A stretch of DNA of 40,990 bases from Acidobacteriota bacterium (lineage in GTDB: Bacteria; Acidobacteriota; Thermoanaerobaculia; Multivoradales; SZUA-115). A model generated the notes under the pieces. That model ran no database searches and had not been told where the DNA came from. It saw nothing but the letters and a program-made list of their open reading frames with translations. The DNA is taken from the NCBI GenBank assembly GCA_024277255.1, contig JAJRVQ010000197.1:1-40990 (forward strand), written 5' to 3'. A program made the translations under genes and the position numbers. Below, in pieces: positions 8,131 to 17,098 of this stretch. The stretch's first letter is position 1. Each line of letters begins with the position of its first letter.

Positions 8131-8151
8131 TCCACGATCCTTCGCCGTGGA
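8131..8151. other. Weak hairpin after actF
   Basis: TCCACG (8131-8136) pairs with CGTGGA (8146-8151) just beyond the actF stop. With 6 bp and no T-tract it is at best a weak terminator or processing hairpin between the act genes and narK. Confidence 0.25.
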
Positions 8152-8156
8152 TATCT

Positions 8157-9332
8157 TTAGCTGTGGTAATGAAGGCTTTCCGCCAGGTATGGATCACCCT
8201 CCGGCACCAGCGAAGAGGGCCGCAGATAGCGCAGAGGAACGATGAAGAGAAGTGCCACGACTACCATCCCGGCACCGACCTCGGCCAGCCCGAAGAAAGG
8301 CCTTTCCCCCAAGACTGGAGGAAGGATCTCCAAGAAGAGGTCGAAGGCATGGCCGACAAGAATCACCATCGAAACTCGTGCCAGGATGATGCGGTTGCGT
8401 TTGGGGCGCCGCGGCATCAAGACGAAGAAGGGAACGATCCAGTTGAGCAGAACGGTCAACACGATGATCGGCCCCCAGCCCAGCGAGAGCCGGTCGGTGA
8501 AATAGACCGACTCTTCGGCCAGATTGCTGTACCAGATCAACATTGCCTGGCTGAACCAGATGTACATCCAGAAGGTCGACATGGCGAAGATCAGTTTGCC
8601 GAGATCGTAAAGATGTTCATTGTTGAGCAATCGGTAGCCGCGGTGCGACAACCAGGCCGCCAGCAGTACGATCGCGGCCAGGCCGCAGACGAAGAGATTG
8701 GAGAACTGGTAGACCCCCCACATGGTGCTGAACCACAGGGGTTCGAGCGACTGCAACCAATCGATGGAAGCCAGGGTCAAGGTGACCGATCCCAGAACCA
8801 GAAAGGCGGCACACAGCCCCCGCCCGAGTTTGGGCTGCGAGCCGGCGGGAGTCTGCGTGCGGCGCAGTGAATTGCGACGCAGAGCCCAGCCGAAGAAGCC
8901 GAAAAAGAGAACATAGACGACGGAGCGCAAATAGAAGAATCCTCGGGTGAGCCAGAGGCCCCTGAAGCCCGGAGCGCTGAATCCGTCGTCCATCCACGAG
9001 AAGAGATGGGAACCGCCGAAGGTGATCGCCACGAGAACGAAGATGGCGCCGACCGGGATCAGACTGATCATCGCCTCGGGAACGCGGCGGAAAACCGTCG
9101 CCCAGCCCGCGTCGGCGGCGTCGTGGATGGCGATGAAATAAAGTCCGGCAATGCCGAGGCCGAGCAGACAGAGACCGCAGAACAGCAGGCTGGTCCAACC
9201 CCTGAGCGGATCGATGAAGGTCCCCGCGACGAGACTCACCCCACCCACCAGCGCCAGCCAGTAGAACCCGCGGCTGGAGAGTCCCGAGGCAGGCAGGCCG
9301 GCAACCGGCAGCGATTTGGCTTCTGCGATCAT
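8157..9332 (-). CDS. actF: Alternative complex III integral membrane subunit ActF
   Basis: This 391-residue polytopic membrane protein has about ten hydrophobic helices. It is the last act gene and matches ActF, the smaller NrfD-related membrane subunit of alternative complex III (quinol:cytochrome c/acceptor oxidoreductase). Recognisable segments include 'DWLQSLEPLWFSTMWGVY' and 'NNEHLYDLGKLIFAMSTFWM', which recur in this family. Its ATG overlaps the actE stop (ATGA), and an AAGGAGAAGGG ribosome site lies inside the end of actE. In characterised complexes ActC and ActF pack side by side in the membrane; ActC holds the quinol site, and both may contribute to proton translocation. Confidence 0.9.
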   Translation of the reverse strand: MIAEAKSLPVAGLPASGLSSRGFYWLALVGGVSLVAGTFIDPLRGWTSLLFCGLCLLGLGIAGLYFIAIHDAADAGWATVFRRVPEAMISLIPVGAIFVLVAITFGGSHLFSWMDDGFSAPGFRGLWLTRGFFYLRSVVYVLFFGFFGWALRRNSLRRTQTPAGSQPKLGRGLCAAFLVLGSVTLTLASIDWLQSLEPLWFSTMWGVYQFSNLFVCGLAAIVLLAAWLSHRGYRLLNNEHLYDLGKLIFAMSTFWMYIWFSQAMLIWYSNLAEESVYFTDRLSLGWGPIIVLTVLLNWIVPFFVLMPRRPKRNRIILARVSMVILVGHAFDLFLEILPPVLGERPFFGLAEVGAGMVVVALLFIVPLRYLRPSSLVPEGDPYLAESLHYHS

Positions 9333-10063
9333 CGCCCTTCTCCTTCTCCTGGGCTGGGTGTCGAATCGAGGCTTGGCGCCGAACCCGGGCTTACCGCCGA
9401 GTTGTCGGGTGACGCAGGGCTTGACGACACCGCGGCGTCCAAGGTTGCGGCCGTGTCCGCCGCAGCCTCGGAGGCGCTCGTCGACGCCTGCAACTCGCGG
9501 ATTCGAAGAATGATCCGCCAGCGATCGAGGGGATCGATCTGCGCGCCATGGCTCGGCATGTTCCCCTGCCCGAAGCTGGCGATGTGGAAGATCTGCCCGT
9601 CGCTCATCCGCAGTGCATGCGGCGCCAACAGGGAAGGTGGCGCGGGGAAACCCCGCTGCGCCACCGGACCGTTGCCTTCGCCTCCGGGACCGTGACCAAG
9701 CAGGCAGTAGGTGCGGAAGAGTTCGGTCCCGCGTTCGAGATCACCCTCATCCGGGCCAGCTTCACCATCGCCGAGAAGGGGGTTGCTCAACACCATCGCT
9801 GCCCGCACGGCTCCCTCGGGGCCGGCCTCAAGGTGCAGGGGCATTTGACCCCGGGCGATCGATCCCGCAACCGGCCTCTGCTCGACCATTCCTCCGGGCA
9901 ACACCTCAGCTGGCGAGAACGACTCCGCGGCGACCGGATAGATCATCTGCGGTAGAAACTCGTAGGCCCTGAGATCCTGCCGCGGCTGCAAGGCATAGCT
10001 CAGCCAGAGCAACGCGACGAGGATGACGAAGAGACCCAGGTTTAGACCCGTACGGTTTTTCAT
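9329..10063 (-). CDS. actE: Alternative complex III cytochrome c subunit ActE with altered heme motif
   Basis: The start at 10063 (residues MKNRTG...) follows the actD TAG by 2 nt and has GAGGTGG upstream; the longer frame would overlap actD. The 244-residue protein has an N-terminal membrane anchor (about 8-26) and then a periplasmic cytochrome c domain. ActE is normally a mono-heme cytochrome c. Here the heme site reads C120-L-L-G123-H124 instead of CxxCH: codon 123 (9697-9695) is GGT where TGT is expected. The likely axial methionine (GQGNMPSHG, M169) is kept. The C-terminus is a Ser/Pro/Ala-rich tail. Heme attachment would be through one thioether at most, unless this is a sequencing error. 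Confidence 0.88.
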   Translation of the reverse strand: MKNRTGLNLGLFVILVALLWLSYALQPRQDLRAYEFLPQMIYPVAAESFSPAEVLPGGMVEQRPVAGSIARGQMPLHLEAGPEGAVRAAMVLSNPLLGDGEAGPDEGDLERGTELFRTYCLLGHGPGGEGNGPVAQRGFPAPPSLLAPHALRMSDGQIFHIASFGQGNMPSHGAQIDPLDRWRIILRIRELQASTSASEAAADTAATLDAAVSSSPASPDNSAVSPGSAPSLDSTPSPGEGEGR

Positions 10064-10065
10064 CA

Positions 10066-10632
10066 CTACCACCTCACCGCCGGTCGCTGCACCGCCATTC
10101 GTGCTGCTGGAGTAGGCGGCGGATCGACCAGTTGCCACCCTTCAGCACCGTGCGTTTGGCTGATGCGCTCCGCCCGCGACTGATCGAAGCCCTGGTCGGC
10201 TGCCCCCAGGACGACGGTGAAACGGTCATCGCTCACCCGGTCCAGGTGGGGGTAGGCCCGCTTGCCCGGGAAGAGCCGGCTGACCGCGAAGAAGGCGAAA
10301 ACCGAACCCAGCCCCGCCGCCAGCACACCGGCCTCGAACATCACCGGCACGAAAGCCGGGATCGAAGACAACGGCTTGCCGCCGACATTGATCGGCCAGG
10401 AAACCGCCGAAGACCAATGTTCGAAGGCCAGCATCGCCACCGCACCGCCCAATCCCAGAATGGCGCAGACCCAGCCCAAGCGGGTCCGACGTACTCCGGC
10501 CGCTTCGTCCAAACCATGGACGAAGTAGGGCGTGTAGGCATCCTCGATCTCAAAACCGCTTTGGCGAAAGGCACTCACCGCGCGTAGGAGATCTTGTTCC
10601 TCGGTGAACGTAGCTTGAAAATGCCGACTCAT
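10066..10632 (-). CDS. actD: Alternative complex III membrane subunit ActD
   Basis: The 188-residue protein has the layout of ActD (DUF3341): a soluble N-terminal segment beginning 'FTEEQDLLRAVSAFRQSGFEIEDAYTPY', two transmembrane helices (about 53-70 and 95-118), and a soluble C-terminal part. ActD is a peripheral two-helix subunit of alternative complex III with no cofactor. The gene overlaps actC by ATGA and precedes actE by 2 nt, which fits strict co-translation with the rest of the complex. Confidence 0.9.
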   Translation of the reverse strand: MSRHFQATFTEEQDLLRAVSAFRQSGFEIEDAYTPYFVHGLDEAAGVRRTRLGWVCAILGLGGAVAMLAFEHWSSAVSWPINVGGKPLSSIPAFVPVMFEAGVLAAGLGSVFAFFAVSRLFPGKRAYPHLDRVSDDRFTVVLGAADQGFDQSRAERISQTHGAEGWQLVDPPPTPAARMAVQRPAVRW

Positions 10633-12014
10633 CCTTCAGCCCCTCCTCGGGCACTGGATCGGCCGAATCCCAACACCCCCTTGACCTCCGCCATGGCGAT
10701 CACGGGAAGGAACCGGCAGAAGAGAAGAAAGCAGGTGAAAAACAGACCGAAACTGCCCAGCAAGGTTGCCACCTCGATGGAGGTCGGCACGTAGCTCGCC
10801 CAGCTGGAGGGCAGGAAGTCCCGGTGCAGCGAGGTCACGATGATGACGAAGCGTTCGAACCACATGCCGACGTTGATCAAGATCGTGGCGATGAAGACGA
10901 CGGTCAGGTTGCGCCTGAAGCGGCGGAACCAGAAGAGCTGAGGCACCAGGACGTTGCAGCTGACCATCGTCCAGTAAGCCCAAGCCATCGGTCCCATGGC
11001 CCGGTTGAGAAAGACGAAACGCTCGTACTCGCTCCCCGAATAGAGGGCGGTGAAGAACTCGGTCCCATAGGCCAGCATCACCATGCCGGAAGTGACCAAG
11101 ATCAGCTTGGTCATCGCGTCGACGTGGTTGAGGGTCAGATAGTCCTCGATGCGCATCGTCTTGCGGGCGATGATCATCAGGGTCAGCACCATCGACATAC
11201 CCGAGAAGATCGCCCCGGCGACGAAATAGGGCGGGAAGATGGTGGCGTGCCAACCGGGAAGGATCGCGGTAGCGAAGTCAAAGCTGACGATCGAGTGCAC
11301 GGAAAGCACCAGCGGGGTCGCCAGGCCGGCGAGCAGGAGATAGACCAACTCGTAGCGATGCCAGGTCCGCATCGAGCCGTTCCAGCCGAAACTGCCGATG
11401 CGGAAGAGGGTCTTGCGCCACCCCTTGCGGAACCGATCGCGCAGAGTGGCCAGATCGGGAATCAGGCCGAAGTACCAGAAGACGGCTGAAATGATGAAGT
11501 AGGTGCTGATGGCAAAGACGTCCCACAGCAACGGCGAGCGGAAGTTGACCCACAAACTGCCCCGGGTGTTGGGATACGGCATCATCCAGAAGGCCAGCCA
11601 CGGACGGCCCATGTGGATGATGGGGAAGAGGCCGGCGCACATCACCGCGAAGAGGGTCATCGCCTCGGCGGCTCGGTTGACCGAGGTCCGCCAGCGCTGC
11701 CTGAAGAGGAAGAGAACGGCCGAGATCAAGGTTCCGGCGTGACCGATACCCACCCAGAAGACGAAGTTGGTGATGTCAAAGGCCCAACCGACCGTCTTGT
11801 TCAGCCCCCAGGTACCGATCCCGGTGGCGATTTGGTAGGTCACGGCAACCACGCCGAGGCAAAGAAAAGCCGCCGACACCAGAAAGGCACCCCACCACAA
11901 GGGAGTGGCCTTGCCCTCCAGCGGGCGGCTGACATCCGCGGTAACTTGCCCCGCGGTCTTCGCACCCGCGATCAGCGGTGGCCGCATCGGCCCTTCAACC
12001 GTGAGAGTCGACAT
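10629..12014 (-). CDS. actC: Alternative complex III quinol-binding membrane subunit ActC (NrfD-like)
   Basis: The start is the ATG at 12014 (MSTLTVEG), preceded by GAGGAG; it lies 20 bp inside the end of actB. The 461-residue product has about ten transmembrane helices and the NrfD/PsrC family look, including 'HAGTLISAVLFLFRQRWR', 'RPWLAFWMMPYPNTRG' and 'LSVHSIVSFDFA'. ActC is the large membrane subunit thought to hold the quinol oxidation site and pass electrons to the ActB iron-sulfur clusters. Conserved His and Asp residues in these segments are in place by eye. It is the third gene of the act block. Confidence 0.92.
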   Translation of the reverse strand: MSTLTVEGPMRPPLIAGAKTAGQVTADVSRPLEGKATPLWWGAFLVSAAFLCLGVVAVTYQIATGIGTWGLNKTVGWAFDITNFVFWVGIGHAGTLISAVLFLFRQRWRTSVNRAAEAMTLFAVMCAGLFPIIHMGRPWLAFWMMPYPNTRGSLWVNFRSPLLWDVFAISTYFIISAVFWYFGLIPDLATLRDRFRKGWRKTLFRIGSFGWNGSMRTWHRYELVYLLLAGLATPLVLSVHSIVSFDFATAILPGWHATIFPPYFVAGAIFSGMSMVLTLMIIARKTMRIEDYLTLNHVDAMTKLILVTSGMVMLAYGTEFFTALYSGSEYERFVFLNRAMGPMAWAYWTMVSCNVLVPQLFWFRRFRRNLTVVFIATILINVGMWFERFVIIVTSLHRDFLPSSWASYVPTSIEVATLLGSFGLFFTCFLLFCRFLPVIAMAEVKGVLGFGRSSARGGAEG

Positions 12015-15000
12015 GACCCTTCTCCTCCTCAGATCGTTGGTGCGGTTGATCGCCCGGCCGCTGAGGCCGGTTCCGGATGCGCCGCTGATAGCCGACCGAC
12101 GGCAGAATGTTGAGTTCTTCAAAGAGTCGGTAGTGGCGAGGATCGGAAACCGCCTGCGCGATCTCACTGTCGCCATTCGCCAGGTCACCGAAGATGATCG
12201 CTCCCGCCGGGCAGCTCTGCTGGCAGGCGGTCTGCACCGCACCCGCCGCAACCTCTTCGCCACGGCTCTTCGCCGAGATCTTGGCCTGCTGAATGCGCTG
12301 CACACAGAACGAGCATTTCTCCATCACCCCTCGCGAGCGCACCGTCACATCGGGATTGAGCACCAGATTGGCGATGGCGTCATCGTGGGGATATTCGAAC
12401 CAGTTGAAGCGGCGCACTTTGTAGGGACAGTTGTTGGCGCAATAGCGGGTGCCTACACAACGGTTGTAGACCTGTTGATTGAGCCCTTCTTCACTGTGCA
12501 CGGTGGCCAGAACCGGGCAGACGGTCTCGCAAGGCGCGTTGTCGCAGTGGTGGCAGAGCATCGGCTGGTGCGCCACCTCGACCTCCTCGCCCTCACCGGA
12601 GTAGTAGCGGTCGATGCGCATCCAGTAGAGATCGCGGCGGCGGCGCACCTCGTCACGGCCGACGACCGAGACGTTGTTTTCGACCTGGCAGGCAACCACA
12701 CAGGCCGAGCAGCCGGTGCAAGCGTTGAGATCGATCGCCATTCCCCAGTGGTGTTTGCCTTCCGGGTACTCGGGCCAGAGATTCGCCTCCGGAATATGAT
12801 GATGGGGCTTGCCCGCCGCACGGTCCACCGTGTAGGCGGCGAGTGACGCCTGCTGCACGATCGGCCGCGGTTCGCCATTGACCGGGCGCAGTTTCTCCGG
12901 CACCTCCAGATCTTCGTAGACCTGGATCTTGGCCAACCGCCGCTGACCACCGGCGAGGCTGAGTTCCACCCCGTGGACGACGGGAAGAAGCTGCCCATCG
13001 CGCTCTTGCAGCCAATCCGCAACCCGCACTCCGACGGTCCCGCCCGGCTCGACCGTAGCCTCCCCTTCGAGCCAAGCGGGACCAATATCGGTAAACCGGT
13101 CGGTGCCGGCGCGGCCGTAGCCCAGCGCCACCGCCACCACCCGGTTGTGTTGCCCACGCTGCACGAGGGCGGGCAAGACCAGATCCTCACCACCTCCCGG
13201 AGCGGAGATCCTCAACAGCTCTCCCTCTTCGACCCCAAGCTCCGCCGCTTTTCCCGGCGACAGACAGGCGTAATTGTCCCAGCTCACCTTGCTCACCGGA
13301 TCCGGTAGCTCCTGCAGCCAGGCGTTGTGGGCATGGCGACCGTCGAGCATGCCGGCCTTCGGGTAGAGAAGCAGCGCGAGCGAGTCCCCGGAGGGTATCC
13401 TCCCCGCTTCCGCGCCGACCTTCTCCAAGGCCGAGAAGTCGAACCCACCGGCTTCGATCGCCGGCGCGGACACCTCGACAAAACCGTCGTGCAGCGACTG
13501 GTCCCAGAAGGTCTGAAACGCGGTGGCGGTGGAGCGAGGCAGGATCTCTTGGCGCCAGACCTCCTGCAACCAGTCCAGCTCCTGGCGAGGAGTTGCACTC
13601 CAGGCGAGCAGCGAAGCCGAAAAACCACGGGTCTCGCCGAGGGGCTGGATCAGGGGCTGGCTCAAACTGACCATCCCCGCCACCGGTTCGGCGTCCCGCC
13701 AATCCTCGAGGAAGTGATGTTCCGGGCAGACCGCCGTGGTCACGGCGGCGGTTTCGTCCTTGGCGCGGGCGAAACTCACCGAGAGCGGAACCCTGCCGAT
13801 CGCCGCCGCCAGCTCCGCGCCGCCAGGAAGGTCGTAGACCGGGTTGACGCCACGGATGAGGAGGACTTCGACCTGCCCCGACGCCAGCTCTTGGCGCAAC
13901 TCGGCGAGAGCGCGATCGTCCCCCTGCTTCTGCAGCGACGGCCGGCTCACATCGAGGGTGTGGCCGTAGTTGCCCAGCAGATGGTTGATCAGATTGCACA
14001 GGACCTGCGCCGCGAGTTCCTGGCTTCCACAGACGACCAGGCAACGGCCGCGCGCCTGCCACAGCCGTTGGGCGACAGCGGCTACCCGCGGCGGTGGTTC
14101 GCCCTCCGCCGCCAGCTGCAGCTCGATCGTCGCTGTCGAGCGGTCGGCCAGCGCCGCGGCCAGGTGGGCCATCCACCGGGTCAGCTCCGCCGGGTGCACC
14201 ACCAGCCGCTCGTCGGCGTTGCTGCCGGTCAGCGACAGACGAGATTCGACTTGCAGGTGGTGGGACATGCGTGGCGGCTCACCCGACAGATTCCGCGCTG
14301 CGCTGTAGCCGGCGGTGAACTCGACCGGAGATATCCACGTCGACAAGAAGTCGGCATCGAAACTGACCACTACATCGGCGGCCTCGAAACGGTAGTGGGG
14401 CAGGAGCCGCACCCCGTGGGTGGCGGCGTGCGCATCGAGGATGGCCGAACAAGAGAGAGGATCGTAGGTGACGTGGCGGAAGTTCTCGAAGCGCTCGCCG
14501 AAGCGGGCGATGGCTGCCAACTCGCTGGGGCTATGCACCGTCTCGCTCAGCAGGCGTACGGCGCGCCCACCGGCGGCGTTCAACGCCCCTTCGATCGCGG
14601 CATCGACCGCCTGCCACTGGGCCGACTCACCATGCAACAGCGGTTGGCGCAGGCGCTGTGAATCGTAGAACTCCAACAGGGAGGCCTGGCCCACGGCACA
14701 GAGGCCGCCCTGGGAGAGGCCGTGCAACTCATTGCCTTCCAGCTTCAACGGGCGACCGTCCCGACTGCGCACCACCGCTCCACAGCCGCTACTGCACGCG
14801 CCGCAGGTCGAGGCATACCAGCTCGATCGCCCGGGGACCATCTCCGGCGTTCCGGCGAGTAGCGGGATCGCCTGCGGCGCCGGCCCGCGCGAACAGCCGA
14901 TCGCGGCACCGGCGAAAAGGAAACCGCTGGCCTTCAGAAAATCGCGCCGCGCCAGACCCGCATGCTGAGGCGACGACTGAGGCGAGCCCCCTTCGATCTG

Positions 15001-15072
15001 AACTGACGACTGACCCGCGTTCCTGGTCAGTTGTACCAAGTCCAAATCGTCTCGATTTCTCTTGATCGACAT
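11995..15072 (-). CDS. actB: Alternative complex III iron-sulfur subunit ActB (molybdopterin-fold/ferredoxin fusion)
   Basis: This 1025-residue periplasmic subunit starts at ATG 15072 (a GTG one codon earlier is possible), 7 nt after the actA stop. A twin-arginine signal (ARRDFLKASGFLF, about 42-55) ends in a lipobox-like AAIGC. The first two thirds resemble a molybdopterin oxidoreductase that in this family lacks the cofactor. The last third is a four-cluster ferredoxin-like part with 'CTGCSACVVACQ', 'CHHCDNAPCETVCP', 'CVGTRYCANNCPYK' and 'CSFC...CQQSCPAGA'. It carries electrons from the ActC quinol site towards the heme subunits. The length and two-domain order are normal for ActB. Confidence 0.93.
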   Translation of the reverse strand: MSIKRNRDDLDLVQLTRNAGQSSVQIEGGSPQSSPQHAGLARRDFLKASGFLFAGAAIGCSRGPAPQAIPLLAGTPEMVPGRSSWYASTCGACSSGCGAVVRSRDGRPLKLEGNELHGLSQGGLCAVGQASLLEFYDSQRLRQPLLHGESAQWQAVDAAIEGALNAAGGRAVRLLSETVHSPSELAAIARFGERFENFRHVTYDPLSCSAILDAHAATHGVRLLPHYRFEAADVVVSFDADFLSTWISPVEFTAGYSAARNLSGEPPRMSHHLQVESRLSLTGSNADERLVVHPAELTRWMAHLAAALADRSTATIELQLAAEGEPPPRVAAVAQRLWQARGRCLVVCGSQELAAQVLCNLINHLLGNYGHTLDVSRPSLQKQGDDRALAELRQELASGQVEVLLIRGVNPVYDLPGGAELAAAIGRVPLSVSFARAKDETAAVTTAVCPEHHFLEDWRDAEPVAGMVSLSQPLIQPLGETRGFSASLLAWSATPRQELDWLQEVWRQEILPRSTATAFQTFWDQSLHDGFVEVSAPAIEAGGFDFSALEKVGAEAGRIPSGDSLALLLYPKAGMLDGRHAHNAWLQELPDPVSKVSWDNYACLSPGKAAELGVEEGELLRISAPGGGEDLVLPALVQRGQHNRVVAVALGYGRAGTDRFTDIGPAWLEGEATVEPGGTVGVRVADWLQERDGQLLPVVHGVELSLAGGQRRLAKIQVYEDLEVPEKLRPVNGEPRPIVQQASLAAYTVDRAAGKPHHHIPEANLWPEYPEGKHHWGMAIDLNACTGCSACVVACQVENNVSVVGRDEVRRRRDLYWMRIDRYYSGEGEEVEVAHQPMLCHHCDNAPCETVCPVLATVHSEEGLNQQVYNRCVGTRYCANNCPYKVRRFNWFEYPHDDAIANLVLNPDVTVRSRGVMEKCSFCVQRIQQAKISAKSRGEEVAAGAVQTACQQSCPAGAIIFGDLANGDSEIAQAVSDPRHYRLFEELNILPSVGYQRRIRNRPQRPGDQPHQRSEEEKGHVDSHG

Positions 15073-15079
15073 CACACCC

Positions 15080-15733
15080 TCAGTAGTGACAGCTCACGCA
15101 GTCGGTTGAAGCCACGGGATCGGTCGCCTTGCCGCCCTTCCCGAAGGGGTCGCGATGGCAATCGACACACCATCCCATCGACAGGCTTTCGACCTGGCGA
15201 ACCCGCTCCATGGTTTCGATCGGTCCGTGGCACTTCTGGCACCGAACTCCCGCCGCGACGTGAGGTCGATGGTCGAAGTAGACGAAATCCGGTAGCTGAT
15301 GAATCCTCTGCCAGCGGATCGGCTGCGGCTCTCGGTCGGCCGCCGGCAAGAAATTGTCATCGAGCGCCAAGGCGTCGTAAAGCTTGGTCAGCTCCGCGGA
15401 CACCACCTTCTCGGGGACACGGCCCTCTTCTTCCGCCGCCAACTCCTCAGCCCGCACCGCGCTACGCGGAGCCTTGATGTAGCTGTGGCAGTTCATACAC
15501 ACCTCGGTGGCCGGGATGCCGGCGTAGCGGCTGCGCTGAGCGCCGGAGTGGCAATACTGGCAATCGATCTGCAGTTCGCCAGCGTGCAGCCGGTGAGAAT
15601 AGGCGATCGGCTGCACCGGCTCGTAGCCTTGGTTGTTTCCCGCTCCGCGAAGCTCTGCGAGTCGCGGCACGAGGGTCAGCAAAGACAGACCGATCCCGAC
15701 CAGTAGAACCAGGGTGATGACGCGCGCGCGCAT
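15080..15733 (-). CDS. actA: Alternative complex III pentaheme cytochrome c subunit ActA
   Basis: Five CxxCH heme motifs are visible: CQYCH, CMNCH, CQKCH, CVDCH and CVSCH, the last near the C-terminus. ActA is the pentaheme cytochrome c of alternative complex III, anchored by one N-terminal helix (here RVITLVLLVGIGLSLLTL) and facing the periplasm. The ATG at 15733 has GGAGAG six bases upstream. Two more in-frame ATGs (15766 and 15748) sit in a duplicated segment encoding MESTGQMESTGM, and the first of these has no good ribosome site. The gene follows narI directly, which ties the complex to nitrate respiration. Confidence 0.92.
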   Translation of the reverse strand: MRARVITLVLLVGIGLSLLTLVPRLAELRGAGNNQGYEPVQPIAYSHRLHAGELQIDCQYCHSGAQRSRYAGIPATEVCMNCHSYIKAPRSAVRAEELAAEEEGRVPEKVVSAELTKLYDALALDDNFLPAADREPQPIRWQRIHQLPDFVYFDHRPHVAAGVRCQKCHGPIETMERVRQVESLSMGWCVDCHRDPFGKGGKATDPVASTDCVSCHY

Positions 15734-15776
15734 GCCAGTACTCTCCATCTGCCCAGTGCTTTCCATCTTCAGAGGG

Positions 15777-16490
15777 TCATCGTTGTTGCGGCAGTCGGGC
15801 CGTTCGCGGATCTCTGTTCCAGCGCACTACCTGGCGTTTACGCCAGAGATAGGTATTGGGAACGACCAGGATGTGAACCAGCCGAGTGAAGGGGAAGAAA
15901 CCGATCAGCAACCAGGCGTTGAGCATGTGCAGCTTGACCGCCCAAGGCAGCGCAGCCACCCAGTTCACCTCGGGGCTGAGCTTGGCCAGTGACCACAGGT
16001 AGGGGCTGGCCGTGGCGGCGAACCAGGAGGAGCCCCACTGGTGAAAGACCGCGACATAGACGCCGCTGGCCAACTGGAAGAGGAGAAGCGCATAGAGGAT
16101 CCAATCCGCTGTCGAAGTCACCCGCAAGACCTTCTTGCTCGACCTGCGACGCAACAGGATGGCCAACAGACCCACCAGGCTCATCACCCCGAAGGCCAGT
16201 GCACTGATCTCCAAGATATAAAGCCTCAATGGCCGGGCGTTCCACGCCAGAATGCCGCGCGGCACGAAGAAGGCCACGATGTGGCCGGTGAGCACGATCA
16301 AGATCCCGTAGTGGAACGGCACCATGCCCCAGAAGTGCTGGCGGTCCTCCAGGAACTGCGACGAGAGGCTCGAATAGGTGAAGCTCTGGGCGCGATAGCG
16401 GTAAATCGTGCCCAGAAAGAAGAGCACCAGAGCCACGTAGGGAACGGCTACAAAGACCAGTTGATCGAGGTAGTGAGAGAGTTGCGTCAT
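15777..16490 (-). CDS. narI: Respiratory nitrate reductase gamma subunit NarI (cytochrome b)
   Basis: The 237-residue, five-helix membrane protein is the di-heme b quinol oxidase of the nitrate reductase. The heme-ligand regions are present: 'MVPFHYGILIVLTGHIVAFF' near the start (two His in helix 2) and 'VKLHMLNAWLLIGFFPFTRLVHIL' near the end (two His in helix 5). It takes electrons from quinol and passes them to NarH. Its start overlaps the narJ stop (ATGA), and actA follows within about 40 bp. Length and topology are normal. Confidence 0.93.
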   Translation of the reverse strand: MTQLSHYLDQLVFVAVPYVALVLFFLGTIYRYRAQSFTYSSLSSQFLEDRQHFWGMVPFHYGILIVLTGHIVAFFVPRGILAWNARPLRLYILEISALAFGVMSLVGLLAILLRRRSSKKVLRVTSTADWILYALLLFQLASGVYVAVFHQWGSSWFAATASPYLWSLAKLSPEVNWVAALPWAVKLHMLNAWLLIGFFPFTRLVHILVVPNTYLWRKRQVVRWNRDPRTARLPQQR

Positions 16491-17098
16491 CGCATGGGCC
16501 TCCCGGCGGCAGCCTTGCTGCCCGCCGTACCAATCTGTACCAGGTCGAAATCGATGCGTTGCTGAGGCTGTGCCACGGGAAGATCGCCCTTCTTCTCTTC
16601 GGCGAGGATCACCGCCGCCCCCAGCAGACCGGCGAAGTCGCTCCCCTTGTCACGCAAGACCTCGCGCATGACGAGCAATGCCGGCAAGAGAAAGCGCGCC
16701 GCGAAGGGAGCCGCCAGCTCTTCCGGAAGGCGGCCCAGAGCAGACAGGAGTGAACTCAGATGATCGGGCAGTTCGCCGTCTTCCTCGATCTCCAACTCGC
16801 GCAACAGATCGCGGCAGCGCACCAGGAACCGTCCGCGCTCATATTGCTCGCCGTAGAGGTGCCAGCCGATATCCAGCGCACAGGAAGGATTGAGGTCGAA
16901 GGTCCGGGTGTAGAGTTCCTCCCAGTCCGTCTGGCTGCGCCCGGCCAAGGCCTCCTCGACCTCGAGCAGGCAAGCGGCTGCCTGCGGGCAACAGGTTTCC
17001 AAAGCCTGACGACAATGGTGCAACCGGTTGCCGTAGGTGGCATCGGGATAGCGAAAGAGGCCGCCCAGGGCCTCCCAGGTCGCGGGGTGAGCGTTCAT
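16487..17098 (-). CDS. narJ: Nitrate reductase molybdenum cofactor assembly chaperone NarJ
   Basis: The 203-residue soluble helical protein has the position and look of NarJ/TorD chaperones ('LGGLFRYPDATYGN', 'YTRTFDLNPSCALDIGWHLYGE', 'ERGRFLVRCRDLL'). NarJ binds apo-NarG, helps insert the molybdopterin cofactor, and delays membrane docking until the enzyme is complete. The ATG at 17098 overlaps the narH stop (ATGA); the longer upstream reading frame lies inside narH and is not used. It also overlaps narI by ATGA. Confidence 0.92.
   Translation of the reverse strand: MNAHPATWEALGGLFRYPDATYGNRLHHCRQALETCCPQAAACLLEVEEALAGRSQTDWEELYTRTFDLNPSCALDIGWHLYGEQYERGRFLVRCRDLLRELEIEEDGELPDHLSSLLSALGRLPEELAAPFAARFLLPALLVMREVLRDKGSDFAGLLGAAVILAEEKKGDLPVAQPQQRIDFDLVQIGTAGSKAAAGRPMR

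Noticed and set aside
13327..14661. 444-codon open frame antisense to actB
   Set aside because: Shadow of a long GC-rich gene; translation is Arg/Gln-rich and has no recognisable domain.
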